A DNA stretch of 33,095 nt, taken from NCBI GenBank assembly GCA_035529395.1, contig DATKWT010000040.1, positions 1-33,095 of the forward strand. Direction: 5' to 3'. The notes under the pieces are model-generated. The model did no database searches. It was not told the origin of the DNA and saw nothing but the letters and a program-made list of their open reading frames with translations. The position numbers and the translations under genes are program-made. This DNA comes from Dehalococcoidales bacterium. Its GTDB lineage: Bacteria; Chloroflexota; Dehalococcoidia; Dehalococcoidales; Fen-1064. Below, one piece after another: positions 1 through 8,827 of the stretch (positions are counted from its first letter, which is position 1; each line of letters opens with the position of its first letter).

Positions 1-212
1 ATTCTCTCGCCATTCCACTGGATACTGCCGTCGGTTACCTCGCCTTCTTCAATGTGAAGAAGGCCGGAGATTGCCTTGAGCGTGGTACTCTTACCGGCAC
101 CGTTCGCCCCGAGCAGGGCAACAATCGCCCCCTCCTCCACGGTCATCGAGACACCGTGCAGTACCCTGATGACATTAAGGTAAGCGACCTCAATGTTGTT
201 CAGCACCAGCAT
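1..212 (-). CDS. livF: Branched-chain amino acid ABC transporter ATPase LivF, N-terminal part
   Basis: The first 70 or so residues of an ABC ATPase; the rest lies beyond the left edge. It begins at an ATG at 212 with MLVLNNIEVAY and carries a clear Walker A motif, GANGAGKST, near residues 36-44. The start of LivF proteins typically reads like this, with a short lead into the phrase 'VLHGVSMTVEEGAIVALLG'. LivF is one of two cytoplasmic ATPases that power a Liv/HAAT importer; its partner LivG is not in the window and may follow to the left. It is the last visible gene of the liv operon, 227 bases after livK, separated by a repeat-rich spacer. Assignment to LivF rather than LivG rests on the N-terminal wording and on its place beside livHMK. 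The ribosome site is weak. Confidence 0.88.
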   Translation of the reverse strand, partial: MLVLNNIEVAYLNVIRVLHGVSMTVEEGAIVALLGANGAGKSTTLKAISGLLHIEEGEVTDGSIQWNGER

Positions 213-307
213 ATTATTTCCACTTCGGACGGGGACCCTGTTCTCTTGAAGGACCCCCGCCCTACTCCAGCGTTAGTTATAGCAGGGTGATGAAGAACCC
301 TTTCGAC

Positions 308-400
308 CATCCCCCTGACCCCCTTCCTGGCCAGGAAGGGGGGAATAGTTATATCTTGGGGACACCCCCAGACCCCTGCCAAAGGGGCTTCGCCCCTATG
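308..400. repeat. Palindromic intergenic repeats between livK and livF
   Basis: The 227-base spacer 213-439 has no gene. It holds a perfect 24-base palindrome at 319-342 (arm CCCCCTTCCTGG) and a second hairpin at 383-397 (AGGGGC, loop TTC, GCCCCT). The first is related to a stretch at 5957-5998, sharing the CATCCCC-TG-CCCCTTCC core, so this is a dispersed intergenic repeat family with two visible copies. Either hairpin could slow transcription or protect mRNA between livK and livF; neither has a U-run that would mark a true terminator. Confidence 0.7.
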
Positions 401-439
401 GATTTCCCATTTTCAGCATCCTGATAGAGACCGAACGGA

Positions 440-1672
440 CTATTCGTAGCTGATAAACGGCGACTCTACCCAGCCGGTTATGGGTTCCAGCACACCGTCA
501 TCTATCCGAAACACGCGGACGGACTTGGACAACCGGTTGTCACCCGAGGTGTAGGATACCGGACCGTGCAGGCCGCCGACATCGAAGTTCTTGAGCTTCT
601 TAAGGCCCTGTGCCTCCACGACCTGCGGTGTCAGGTTGTCAGCACCGGCGTTCTCTACTGCCAGCCGCAGAATCTCGACGGTAATCAGGCTTTGCGCCCA
701 GGAGATGATGTAGTCCATGTTTCCGTAGTCATCGGGGTGGTACTTCTGGCAGTACTCGGTCATTTTAGCCATCGCGGGTACGTCGTCATCCCAGCCGACG
801 GTCGGATAGACGCCGTAGACGCCCTCGACGATGTCGGCACCGGCAAGCTCGACCAGCGCTGATGTGAAGCCGGCATGGCCGCAGGCGATTGTCATACCGG
901 GGTACATACCAAGCTCGACGGCACTTTTAATAACAATGGCTGTAGGTGCCGGCGTACTGGAAATGTACAGGACGTCAATGTCATCGGGGAGTGTAGTCAG
1001 AGACGTGGTCTCCGAACTGGTGGTAGCAGGATGCTCGAAAATCCATTTGTCACGGAGCTCGATGCCCATGTCCTCAGCGCCTGCCTCCGCGGCCATCCTT
1101 GCCCCGGCGCCGGTGGAGTTGTCCAGCAGGTGAAGCGCCATCTTCGGTTTACCGGGACCCTTCCAAATATTGTCCAGGTAGTATTTGGCGAAGGCTGCCC
1201 AGTCGTCGCCGTAGTCCGGCGTCTGACCGTAGATGTGCTGGGGCGGTTGCGTCAGATTAGGTGAGCTGAAGGCGGCGAAGCCGGACAACTCATTCTCATT
1301 GGCAATCCCCATCATGGCCGTCATCATTCCGGATGAAGCCACTGTGAAGAGGAGGCAGTCCTCATCAACAAACCGATTGACGATGGTTACTGCCTTGGAT
1401 GCATCATAGCCATTATCCAGCCACAGGGCCTCAATCTCGTGTCCATCGACACCACCGAGTTCGTCGTTGACGTACTTGATACAGTCAACGTTAGCATGGC
1501 CCATAGGGGCACCCTTCTCGGCAGCGACCCCGGTGGAAGGCGTGCTCATCCCAATCTTGAGCGGCGCCTTGGTCCCAGGCTCCTCTGCTGTCGATGTGCA
1601 CGCACCCAGCAATGTGGCTACCAGCACCAGACACATAAGCCCGGACAGAACCGTTAGTGTTTTCTTTCGCAT
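440..1672 (-). CDS. livK: Branched-chain amino acid type ABC transporter substrate-binding lipoprotein (LivK family)
   Basis: A 410-residue type I periplasmic-binding protein. It has a lipoprotein signal: basic start MRKK, a hydrophobic stretch and lipobox LGAC with the lipidated Cys at residue 25. The mature part starts with the family phrase 'LKIGMSTPSTGVAAEKG' and has the usual 380-residue two-lobe length. It would capture the ligand outside the membrane and deliver it to LivHM. The ATG at 1672 is preceded by AAGGAG at 1680-1685, a strong ribosome site. It sits after livM in the operon. The ligand cannot be read from sequence: members of this family bind branched-chain or polar amino acids, amides, urea or aromatic acids, and the acyl-CoA synthetase in the same operon points to a carboxylic acid. 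Confidence 0.92.
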   Translation of the reverse strand: MRKKTLTVLSGLMCLVLVATLLGACTSTAEEPGTKAPLKIGMSTPSTGVAAEKGAPMGHANVDCIKYVNDELGGVDGHEIEALWLDNGYDASKAVTIVNRFVDEDCLLFTVASSGMMTAMMGIANENELSGFAAFSSPNLTQPPQHIYGQTPDYGDDWAAFAKYYLDNIWKGPGKPKMALHLLDNSTGAGARMAAEAGAEDMGIELRDKWIFEHPATTSSETTSLTTLPDDIDVLYISSTPAPTAIVIKSAVELGMYPGMTIACGHAGFTSALVELAGADIVEGVYGVYPTVGWDDDVPAMAKMTEYCQKYHPDDYGNMDYIISWAQSLITVEILRLAVENAGADNLTPQVVEAQGLKKLKNFDVGGLHGPVSYTSGDNRLSKSVRVFRIDDGVLEPITGWVESPFISYE

Positions 1673-1745
1673 TTCTATTCTCCTTGTAGTCTATTCCCAA
1701 GCCTTACCTGGGCCCTTACATTCCTTTGTACCTCCTTAATATTAG

Positions 1746-2798
1746 CTAGTATGAGAATGGCCACAGCCGATAGGCGGCCTTGAATAGCTGCCACCGGTGC
1801 GCCAGCCCACGAGGTTCCAATATCAGAAACAGGATGATTATCAGGCCAAACACCATCGGAGCGAGGCCGCTGGCAAATCCCGCAGGCAGTGCGATAGCGC
1901 TGCTCTCCAGAGTCGGGACCAGATAGTGCGTCAGCGAGTGCTTGATGAGACCGATGAAAATCGCGCCGAATATCGGGCCGGTGGTAGTACCCAGACCACC
2001 GATAATAATCATGCCGATGTACAGGATTGAATCTGTCAGCGGAAAGAACTCGTCACTGATAAAGCGTGCCCAGTGGGCGAACAGTGAACCGGCAATCCCG
2101 GCAAAAAAACAGCCGATGAAGAAGGCAATCAGCTTGTAGCGGAAAAGGTTTATCCCCATCACTTCGGCAGCCAGGTCATTATCACGGATAGCAACAAAGG
2201 CCCGGCCTACCCTGGTCCTTGCCAGGTTCTTGGCGAAGAAGATGCTCAATACAGCGATGCTACCAATAAGATAGAACTGGCTGGCATTGCTTTTCAGAAC
2301 TAAACCTCCCAGCGCAGGTGCCGAAACACTCATACCCATATGGCCGCCGGTTACGTCCGTCCAGTGTTTTATCACCCAGATGATGATGAATTGAGCGGCA
2401 ATAGTGGCGATGGCGAGGTAGAAACCCTTGACCCTGAGCGATGGCATTCCGAAAATCATGCCGACCAGACCGGCAGCTACACCGGCCGATATAAGACCGA
2501 CCGGGAACGGAAGCCCCAGACGTTCAGTGAGAATCGCTGATGTGTATGCGCCCACGGCCATGAACCCGGCATGGCCGATTGATAGCTGCCCGCAGTACCC
2601 GGTCAGGATATTCAGACCGGTAGCGGCAATGATGGTGATACCGATGAGATTAGCGACACTCAGCCAGTTACCCCACCACAGGGGGGCTGTGCACAGGACA
2701 ACCAGCAAGCCAATCAGCAACGTCCAGTGCGTCTTCGTCCGGAAGATCGCCATATCCTGTGCATATGTGTAGTTACGCGTACCGGCTGGCAGGTCCAA
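1746..2798 (-). CDS. livM: Liv-type ABC transporter permease LivM
   Basis: A 350-residue multi-spanning permease. The conserved LivM phrase 'GLNILTGYCGQLSIGHAG' lies near residues 62-79, and the later loop with RVGRAFVAIRDNDLAAEVMG is the cytoplasmic coupling segment that contacts the ATPases. It forms the translocation channel with LivH. The longest reading starts at a TTG at 2798, five bases after the livH stop and behind GAGAGGA; an ATG at 2753 (MAIFRTK) is the alternative and removes 15 residues. It lies between livH and livK in one tightly packed minus-strand operon. Confidence 0.92.
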   Translation of the reverse strand: MDLPAGTRNYTYAQDMAIFRTKTHWTLLIGLLVVLCTAPLWWGNWLSVANLIGITIIAATGLNILTGYCGQLSIGHAGFMAVGAYTSAILTERLGLPFPVGLISAGVAAGLVGMIFGMPSLRVKGFYLAIATIAAQFIIIWVIKHWTDVTGGHMGMSVSAPALGGLVLKSNASQFYLIGSIAVLSIFFAKNLARTRVGRAFVAIRDNDLAAEVMGINLFRYKLIAFFIGCFFAGIAGSLFAHWARFISDEFFPLTDSILYIGMIIIGGLGTTTGPIFGAIFIGLIKHSLTHYLVPTLESSAIALPAGFASGLAPMVFGLIIILFLILEPRGLAHRWQLFKAAYRLWPFSY

Positions 2799-2803
2799 AG
2801 TCT

Positions 2804-3688
2804 CTATATCCTCTCTATGCGTTCCTCACCGAACAGACCGTAGGGCTTTACAAACATGACGATAATTATGATGATAAACGGGATAACCTCCCTGACTCCG
2901 GGCCAGGTCAATGGTGTCAGGTAGCCTTCCCCAAGGTTTTCCGCCAGGCCGATAATCGGGCCGGCAATCATTGCCCCGAGAAACGAATCAAGCCCGCCAA
3001 GAATAACCACCGAGAAGGCCTTGAGACCGGTCCCTACCAGGCCAAAGGTTATACCCCCGATGCTGGACATGAGGACACCACCCACTGCCGCGAGAACACA
3101 GGCGAACATCCATGACCGGCTGAAAATCCTGGTCACCGGAATGCCACAGGCCTGCACCGCCCGCTGGTCGTCGGCGGTTGCCCTCATGGCAATGCCCATC
3201 CTGTGATAGCGGAAGAACAGGGACAACAGGCCGAACAGGGCCAGAGAGATAATGGCTGCCCAGAGATATTGCTGGGAGACCACCGCCGGACCAATGTGGA
3301 ATGGTTCCACGGGGAACAGTCGTGGTAAGGCTGCCACACTGGCTGGCCAGATAAAGACCACCAGGCCTTCGATGAAATACGCTAAACCAAGGGTAATGGT
3401 TATCAGAGATAGTATCGGCTGGGCAATCAACGGACGCAGGATGAAGCGCTCAATCAGCCAACCGAGTAGTACAGCAAAGATAATCACTACTATGAAGCCG
3501 GCCCAGATAGGAAGACCAGCCTGGACCAGCATCCCGTAGGTGAACCATGAGGAGAGCAGCACCAGTTGCCCCAGCGCCAGGTTGGCTACCCCGCTTGATT
3601 TCCAGACGAGTACAAAGCCGAGGGCAATCAGAGCATAGACCATGCCCACGGTCAAACCGGTTATAGTAAACTGGAGCAACTCAGCCAT
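2804..3688 (-). CDS. livH: Liv-type ABC transporter permease LivH
   Basis: A 294-residue integral membrane permease with the LivH hallmark near the N-terminus (GLTVGMVYALIALGFVLVW, then SGVANLALGQ). A later segment, RMGIAMRATADDQRAVQACG, is the cytoplasmic loop that docks on the ATP-binding subunits. It pairs with LivM to form the channel. The ATG at 3688 lies inside the end of the acyl-CoA synthetase gene (8-base overlap), with GGAAGGA upstream, so the two are probably translationally coupled. Length and hydrophobic pattern are normal for the family. Confidence 0.93.
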   Translation of the reverse strand: MAELLQFTITGLTVGMVYALIALGFVLVWKSSGVANLALGQLVLLSSWFTYGMLVQAGLPIWAGFIVVIIFAVLLGWLIERFILRPLIAQPILSLITITLGLAYFIEGLVVFIWPASVAALPRLFPVEPFHIGPAVVSQQYLWAAIISLALFGLLSLFFRYHRMGIAMRATADDQRAVQACGIPVTRIFSRSWMFACVLAAVGGVLMSSIGGITFGLVGTGLKAFSVVILGGLDSFLGAMIAGPIIGLAENLGEGYLTPLTWPGVREVIPFIIIIIVMFVKPYGLFGEERIERI

Positions 3689-5606
3689 TACCGTTCTGTC
3701 CTTCCGAGATATCTCTCACCTTGATACTGGTGGTCACAACACCCTGCCTGCCGTCACGGTAGGTTACGGGTGCCTCTATTGTCACTTCCTGGCCATCTCC
3801 GTAGAGTGTGTTAATCAGCTCCCGGTACCGTTCCTCCATGAACTCCCTGCGGAGCTTGCGCGTACGTGTAAGCTCCGCTTCGTCGGGGTCAAACTCCTTG
3901 TGCATCAGGACAAACCTTCTCACCCTGGCAGCCTCCGGCAGGTAGCTATTGACCCGGATGAGGTCTGTCCGTATCAGGTCGGCAACCTCATCTCGCTGGG
4001 AAAGGTCGACAAAAGTGGTATAGGCCAGCCGATTCCTCTCCGCCCATTTGCCCACCATGGCGAAGTCCATGTTTACAATGGCAGAAACGTAGTCCTTTTC
4101 CTTATCACCAATGACCATGGCGTCCTTGATATATGGACTGAACCTCAGTCTGCCCTCAATATACTGTGGGGCATACTTAATCCCCGAGCTAAGCTCTCCC
4201 ATGTGGTCCAGGCGGTCCATGAATATCAGGTGTCCCTTATCATTGATGTTGACGGCGTCCCCGGTGTGGCACCAGCCATCGATCAGTACGGCCTTCGTTT
4301 TCTCCGGGTCCCGGTGGTATCCGTCGAACATGGACTCACTTCGTACCAGCAACTCACCATCATCCATAACCCGGACTTCAGTGTTAAGCGCCGGACGGCC
4401 GACACTCTCGAAGTCAATTTCACCTTTCCCATGGCTGGAGATAAGGCCTGCCTCGGTACTGGCATAGTTCTGTCTCAACTCTATACCGATAGCATGGATT
4501 AAACGGAAGGTATCCAGGCTCAGTACGGAGCTACCGGTAACGGCGAACCTGACCCTGCTGAGACCCAGCTTATCCTTCAAAGGCCGAAAGAGCAGGAAAT
4601 AGGCAATCTTGTAGAGAACTTTCCAGAAAAGATTGGGTTTCCTGTTCTGAAAGCTGAGGTCGGCTATCTTGTGCCCAACCGGCAGGAATAGTTTGTAACA
4701 GAAGCGTTTCAGAGGATGGGCGTCAATCATCTTCACCTGGATTTCGCTGACCAGGCCCTCCCACTGGCGAGGCCCGTATATCACAAAGTCGGGCCCGGTC
4801 TCCCGGGTATCTTCGGTGATAGTATCAGGTTCCTCGGGGAAGTTGAGCCGGGCACCGGTTAGCAGGTGCGGAATGGTAGCGAAGTAGCTGTCGCCTACCC
4901 ATGCAGCCGGGAAGTTGGAGACCAGGTCATCATACTTGTCTACCGGATAGCGGCTAATGAACCCGGCGGCGGTGCTTATCAGGGCACGGTGGGACATCCT
5001 GGCCCCCTTGGGCAGCCCCGTAGTCCCCGAAGTGTAGTAGATGAAGGCGATATCACGCCCGTCGCCCTTCTCAACGTTCTCCTCAAACAGTCCTGTGTGA
5101 GTTTCCTCGTACTCCCTGCCCAAACCAAGCACCTCGGTGAAACCCATCAGGAGGGGGTCGTCGTAATTCTTCAGTCCTTTCGGATCCCAGTAGATGACCT
5201 TTTGGAGATTAGGCAGTTCATCCTTGATTTCCAGGAACTTGTCGGTCTGCTCCTGGTCATTCACGATGGCAAATCTGGCACCGGAGTGCTCAGCGATGTA
5301 CTTCACTTCCGAAGGCACGGAATCAACAAAAACACCGGTGACGATTCCTCCGGCCGCCTGGGTGGCAAACTCACCCCAGAACCATTCCGGCTCGTTGTCA
5401 CCGATGATACAGACCACGTCTCCCCGCTCCAGTCCGAGGCTTATCAGGCCAAGAGAGAAATATTTTACGTTTTCATAATACCGCCGCCAGTTATACCGTT
5501 CCCAGACGCCGAACCTCTTCATGCACATCGCCGTCTGCTTGGCCCATTGGTCATAGTTGTGGGCTATCAGCTTGGGAATGGTGTCATACCTATCCCGCGT
5601 CTCCAT
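3681..5606 (-). CDS. Long-chain-type acyl-CoA synthetase / AMP-binding ligase
   Basis: An AMP-forming ligase of about 641 residues (ANL superfamily, long-chain FadD/FAA1-like branch). It activates a carboxylic acid with ATP to an acyl-adenylate, then transfers it to CoA. Visible motifs are the P-loop YYTSGTTGLPKGARMSH, the adenine-binding YASTEAG, and the hinge region GDAVNINDKGHLIFMDRLDH. The Lys-rich C-terminus (TRTRKLRREF) fits the mobile lid. A GTG at 5621 gives five more residues, but the ATG at 5606 has a better-placed AGAGG and was chosen. It is the first gene of the liv operon and overlaps livH by 8 bases. Uptake followed by CoA activation is the obvious joint job; the acid may be fatty, branched or aromatic. 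Confidence 0.9.
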   Translation of the reverse strand: METRDRYDTIPKLIAHNYDQWAKQTAMCMKRFGVWERYNWRRYYENVKYFSLGLISLGLERGDVVCIIGDNEPEWFWGEFATQAAGGIVTGVFVDSVPSEVKYIAEHSGARFAIVNDQEQTDKFLEIKDELPNLQKVIYWDPKGLKNYDDPLLMGFTEVLGLGREYEETHTGLFEENVEKGDGRDIAFIYYTSGTTGLPKGARMSHRALISTAAGFISRYPVDKYDDLVSNFPAAWVGDSYFATIPHLLTGARLNFPEEPDTITEDTRETGPDFVIYGPRQWEGLVSEIQVKMIDAHPLKRFCYKLFLPVGHKIADLSFQNRKPNLFWKVLYKIAYFLLFRPLKDKLGLSRVRFAVTGSSVLSLDTFRLIHAIGIELRQNYASTEAGLISSHGKGEIDFESVGRPALNTEVRVMDDGELLVRSESMFDGYHRDPEKTKAVLIDGWCHTGDAVNINDKGHLIFMDRLDHMGELSSGIKYAPQYIEGRLRFSPYIKDAMVIGDKEKDYVSAIVNMDFAMVGKWAERNRLAYTTFVDLSQRDEVADLIRTDLIRVNSYLPEAARVRRFVLMHKEFDPDEAELTRTRKLRREFMEERYRELINTLYGDGQEVTIEAPVTYRDGRQGVVTTSIKVRDISEGQNGNG

Positions 5607-5651
5607 CTTCAGCCTCTTCACTCCCCGTCAATAAGCTATATCCGCCACCAT

Positions 5652-5682
5652 AAAAAAGAGTACCTCCCACCCGGGAGGTACT
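5652..5682 (-). terminator. Terminator-like hairpin in the liv operon leader (possible attenuator)
   Basis: On the minus strand a perfect 10-bp stem (AGTACCTCCC, loop GGGT, GGGAGGTACT; arms 5673-5682 and 5659-5668) is followed by CTTTTTT. This is a textbook intrinsic terminator. It sits about 45 bases upstream of the first gene's ATG and about 160 bases after the predicted transcription start, so it would stop the operon's own transcript. That placement suggests attenuation. No alternative antiterminator fold was proved by eye. Confidence 0.7.
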
Positions 5683-5740
5683 ATCCACCAACTACCAGAG
5701 CAAACCTTTGTATCTGCTAGGTACAGGTAATCCCCCCCAA

Positions 5741-5756
5741 GCGCACCCGGGTGCGC
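5741..5756. repeat. Perfect 16-base palindrome in the liv leader
   Basis: GCGCACCCGGGTGCGC is fully self-complementary. It lies in the predicted 5' leader of the liv operon, between the promoter and the terminator-like hairpin. It could be a second RNA stem in the leader or a protein-binding operator. Confidence 0.6.
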
Positions 5757-5852
5757 CCGGTAAAGATGAATTTACGACTCCCTGATGTATTCACCATGGC
5801 GAACACTGTTATTCTCTATCCACTTATCCCATAATCCTACAGACAAGGACGT

Positions 5853-5881
5853 AGTTTACCATAAGCAAAGAGGACTGTCAA
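5853..5881 (-). promoter_or_regulatory. Sigma-70 promoter of the liv operon
   Basis: On the minus strand TTGACA (5876-5881) is followed by a 17-base gap and TAAACT (5853-5858), with TG one base before the -10 (extended -10). Transcription would begin near 5845, leaving a leader of roughly 225-240 nt. Confidence 0.7.
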
Positions 5882-5956
5882 AGGGAAAGTCTATGCGAGG
5901 CCAGAACATCAGCGACAGACGGGACGCCGGACCTTTCTTAAGATCATTATATCGTG

Positions 5957-5998
5957 ACCCCATCCCCTGTATCCCCTTCCCTTTGATAAGGGAAAGAG
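5957..5998. repeat. Second copy of the palindromic intergenic repeat
   Basis: Shares the CATCCCC-TG-CCCCTTCC core with the repeat near 308-345. Its hairpin is TTCCCTT (5977-5983), loop TGAT, AAGGGAA (5988-5994). The loop and arm lengths differ between the two copies while the stem is kept, as expected of a structured dispersed element. Confidence 0.55.
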
Positions 5999-6052
5999 GC
6001 CACAGTGGAAGGGGCCGGTGCAATCCTGAATAGGAACGGGGGAAATGTGAAG

Positions 6053-6238
6053 ATGGAACCAACCTATGAAGACCTGATTGCCTTTCACGGTCATGGCTGC
6101 CCCGGGCTGGCAATCGGGTACCGGATGTCACAGGCGGCTCTGGCCTCCCTGGCAGACTCCAGAGCGGCGGATGAGGAAATCGTGGTTGAGGTTAGGCTTA
6201 CTCCTGTGAAGGCCATGGCCATTGCTGGGGCATGTTGA
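6053..6238 (+). pseudogene. Truncated FmdE-family (formylmethanofuran dehydrogenase subunit E-like) remnant
   Basis: The reading MEPTYEDLIAFHGHGCPG, then LAIGYRMSQAALASL, matches the N-terminus of FmdE-family proteins, whose conserved start is a metal-binding FHGHxCPG motif. The full family has 150-200 residues; this reading stops after 61. The stretch where the family has its next conserved part (usually VENDxCxVDAIQ) reads VEVRLTPVKAMAIAGA, so the second cysteine is lost and a stop follows. It is best read as a decayed fragment. It stands alone, divergent from the liv operon, without a clear ribosome site (a GGGGGA lies upstream). Identification rests on the N-terminal motif only. Confidence 0.6.
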
Positions 6239-6362
6239 AGTACGTGAAGTGCCTAACCAACGCCATATTTCTCATTCATGTTGTCAGGGCGAATTGACTA
6301 CTCTTACTCCCGCAGACCAGGCCAAACAAGGCTTTGCTCTTCTGACTAGAAGGAAGATTCCT

Positions 6363-6830
6363 TTATTCAGTCCCCATAAATGGTGTAACAAAGATACTCG
6401 CAGCCTCGATAGAACCATCGTCCTCTGACTCTCCTGTAACAGTGATAGTATCACCGGGTGAAATATCCTCGATACTACCTTCGCCCATCTTCTGGATGGA
6501 AGTATCATCAGCAACCGTAACCTCTATAACACCCGTCATTGTTTCTAACGTAATAACATTATCGTCAATGTCCTCAACCGTTCCCATGGTTCCCTGTCTG
6601 CCCATAAAGCCTCCCATTCCTCCCGGAAACAGGGGGTTTTGTGGGGTTGTCCCGTCCTGGGTGGTGTCTCTATTACCGAAGCGCGTTGCGAACTGACTTT
6701 GCAGGTCCTGGCTGGCTTCTTCTTCCGCCTGGTTTTTACCGACGGCAATACCCCCGGCGAATGCCCCGCTGATAATGCCTCCAAGCACGATTATGGTAAC
6801 CAGTAGAGTAATAAATGGTTTTTGTTTCAT
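6363..6830 (-). CDS. Small exported or membrane-anchored protein with DUF5666-like domain
   Basis: 155 residues. An N-terminal hydrophobic segment (about residues 6-31, LLVTIIVLGGIISGAFAGGI) acts as a signal or membrane anchor. A charged Q/E-rich stretch and a Gly/Met/Phe-rich linker (FPGGMGGFMGRQG) follow. The C-terminal 75 residues look like a small beta-barrel: TMGTVEDIDDNVITLE, then VADDTSIQ, then ISPGDTITVTGESEDDGSIEA, which is the pattern of DUF5666/OB-like domains. A GAGGAG ribosome site precedes the ATG at 6830, 20 bases after the permease gene. It is the last gene of the MacAB-like operon, so it may assist or be handled by that exporter. The role is unknown. Confidence 0.75.
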   Translation of the reverse strand: MKQKPFITLLVTIIVLGGIISGAFAGGIAVGKNQAEEEASQDLQSQFATRFGNRDTTQDGTTPQNPLFPGGMGGFMGRQGTMGTVEDIDDNVITLETMTGVIEVTVADDTSIQKMGEGSIEDISPGDTITVTGESEDDGSIEAASIFVTPFMGTE

Positions 6831-6850
6831 AGGGCATTTCTCCTCATTAT

Positions 6851-8095
6851 TTATTCGTATCGCAGTGCTTCAATAGGATTCAACCTGGCAGCCCGGTAGG
6901 CCGGATAAAGGCCAAAGACTATACCGATAGCCGCCGAAACAGAGACTGCCAGGATTACTATATCTGCGGACATCGCCGTCTGTATTATGGTCCCACCCAG
7001 GTTCATTCCGGAGACAAAGTGAGAGATGCCCCAGCCCACGAGCACACCGATTCCTCCACCCGTCAGACTGAGGAAAGCAGCTTCTACCAGGAACTGGAGC
7101 AGGATATCCCGTCGCTTCGCCCCTACCGATTTACGGATGCCGATTTCCCGGGTGCGCTCGGTGACAGAGACCAGCATGATGTTCATGATACCGATGCCGC
7201 CGACCAAGAGGGATATTCCTGCGATAGCCGCCAGGAAGACGACCCATACCTGGGTAGACTCCTGTAAAGCTTCCATTGTGTCCTGCTGGCTGGTAATGGT
7301 GAAATCGTCCTCACCCGTACTCCTGTGACGCTCCCGCAGGATGGACGTTATCTGCTCGATGGCGGTATCGGTTTCCTCGATACTTACCACCTGCACGTTG
7401 ATAGACTGTACATTTCGCTCTCCACCGGCAGTGCGCTGGGAAGACAGGCGGTACTGTACAGTCGTAATAGCGGTCAGTACTGCGTCATCGGACGAGCCAA
7501 AACCGGTACCACCTTTGCTTTCCAATACTCCCACTACCTTGAACTGGCGCCCGCTTATTTTCACGTACTGCCCCAGCGGGCTCATTTGCCCGAACAGGGT
7601 CTCCGCTACGTTACTGCCCAGGACAACTACCATGGACTTATTTCTAACGTCAGTTTCGGTGATAAAAACGCCCTCAGCCAACGGAAAGTTGCGTACATAC
7701 TCGTATTCCGGTGTCACGCCCAGTATCTGGTTATTGGAGTTTTGCCTGCCGGCTACTACCTGGGCAAAGGTCTGGACCTGCGGCGCTACCGCTGCCACAG
7801 ACGGCGCCAGGGAGGCGTCAACCAGGGCTTCCGCATCTTCCAGAGTCAAGCTGGTGGCGCTGCCCTGCGTTCCCCTGATACCTGCCTGCATGGTAGCACC
7901 CGGATAAACAAAGAGTAGATTGGTTCCCAGAGATTCAATATTTGAAGTAATGGCTGCCTGGGAACCTCTGCCGATAGACATCAGTGATATCACCGCTGAT
8001 ACCCCGATGATGACACCCAGCACTGTCAGAGTGGAACGCATTTTATTGGAATTGATGGCTGTCATGGAGGTACGCGCTGTTTGTAATATATTCAT
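6851..8095 (-). CDS. MacB-like ABC transporter permease (FtsX family)
   Basis: 414 residues with the four-helix MacB/FtsX layout. A first membrane helix near residues 20-42 follows the start ([21 protein letters not shown]), a large extracytoplasmic MacB core domain follows, then three C-terminal helices. The conserved loop [20 protein letters not shown] and the ending [18 protein letters not shown] are diagnostic. Such permeases use ATP hydrolysis in a mechanotransmission cycle to push peptides, lipoproteins or antibiotics outward through an adaptor. The ATG overlaps the ATPase gene's stop by four bases (ATGA), so translation is coupled. There is no TolC-like outer-membrane gene nearby, which fits a single-membrane envelope. 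Confidence 0.92.
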   Translation of the reverse strand: MNILQTARTSMTAINSNKMRSTLTVLGVIIGVSAVISLMSIGRGSQAAITSNIESLGTNLLFVYPGATMQAGIRGTQGSATSLTLEDAEALVDASLAPSVAAVAPQVQTFAQVVAGRQNSNNQILGVTPEYEYVRNFPLAEGVFITETDVRNKSMVVVLGSNVAETLFGQMSPLGQYVKISGRQFKVVGVLESKGGTGFGSSDDAVLTAITTVQYRLSSQRTAGGERNVQSINVQVVSIEETDTAIEQITSILRERHRSTGEDDFTITSQQDTMEALQESTQVWVVFLAAIAGISLLVGGIGIMNIMLVSVTERTREIGIRKSVGAKRRDILLQFLVEAAFLSLTGGGIGVLVGWGISHFVSGMNLGGTIIQTAMSADIVILAVSVSAAIGIVFGLYPAYRAARLNPIEALRYE

Positions 8096-8802
8096 CGGTT
8101 TGCCTTCCGGGAAGCAGCCGCTTCCACTTGAGACACCGGATGGTCGTCAACAATCTGCCCATCCCTGAGCAGGATGATACGTTGCGTGTGCGCCGCTATT
8201 TCCGGTTCGTGGGTAACCAATACGATGGTAATGCCATCCTCTCGGTTGAGCTTTTCGAGGATACCTATAATCTCCTGGCTTGTCCTGCTGTCCAGGTTAC
8301 CGGTTGGCTCATCGGCAAAGATGATAGATGGATTGTTTACCAGGGCACGGGCGATAGCCACTCTCTGCTGCTCACCACCGGATAATTCGCTGGGTTTATG
8401 CTGGGCACGCTCACTCAGTCCTACCCTTGTCAGAGCCTCCAGTGCCCTTTTTTTACTGTTACTACCGTTACCATAAAGTAAAGGCAACTCTACGTTGGCC
8501 ACGGCTGTGGTGCGGGGGATGAGGTTGAAAGTTTGAAAGACAAAACCAATCCTCTTGTTTCTCACCTCGGCCAGTTGCGAGTCAGACATCTGGCTCACCT
8601 CGGACTCATCGAGGATATAGCTGCCGGATGTAGGTGTGTCCAGACAACCAATAATGTTCATAAGAGTAGACTTACCCGAGCCGGACGGTCCCATGATGGC
8701 GATCATTTCTCCCTTTTCAATACGGGTACTTACGCTCCGCAGTGCGTGAACTTCTATCTCACCCATCTGATATGTCTTGACAATATTCTCAAGTTCAATC
8801 AT
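8092..8802 (-). CDS. MacB/LolD-type ABC transporter ATPase
   Basis: 236 residues. Walker [10 protein letters not shown] is at residues 38-46, the Q-loop region reads [20 protein letters not shown], the signature is [16 protein letters not shown], and Walker B is [13 protein letters not shown], followed by the switch His in VTHEPEIA. This wording is typical of the LolD/MacB branch that works with FtsX-type permeases. It powers the permease encoded directly downstream (4-base overlap) and follows the adaptor gene by 25 bases, with AGGAAG as ribosome site. Confidence 0.94.
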   Translation of the reverse strand: MIELENIVKTYQMGEIEVHALRSVSTRIEKGEMIAIMGPSGSGKSTLMNIIGCLDTPTSGSYILDESEVSQMSDSQLAEVRNKRIGFVFQTFNLIPRTTAVANVELPLLYGNGSNSKKRALEALTRVGLSERAQHKPSELSGGEQQRVAIARALVNNPSIIFADEPTGNLDSRTSQEIIGILEKLNREDGITIVLVTHEPEIAAHTQRIILLRDGQIVDDHPVSQVEAAASRKANR

Positions 8803-8827
8803 GCTTTTCTTCCTCGGACAATAATGG

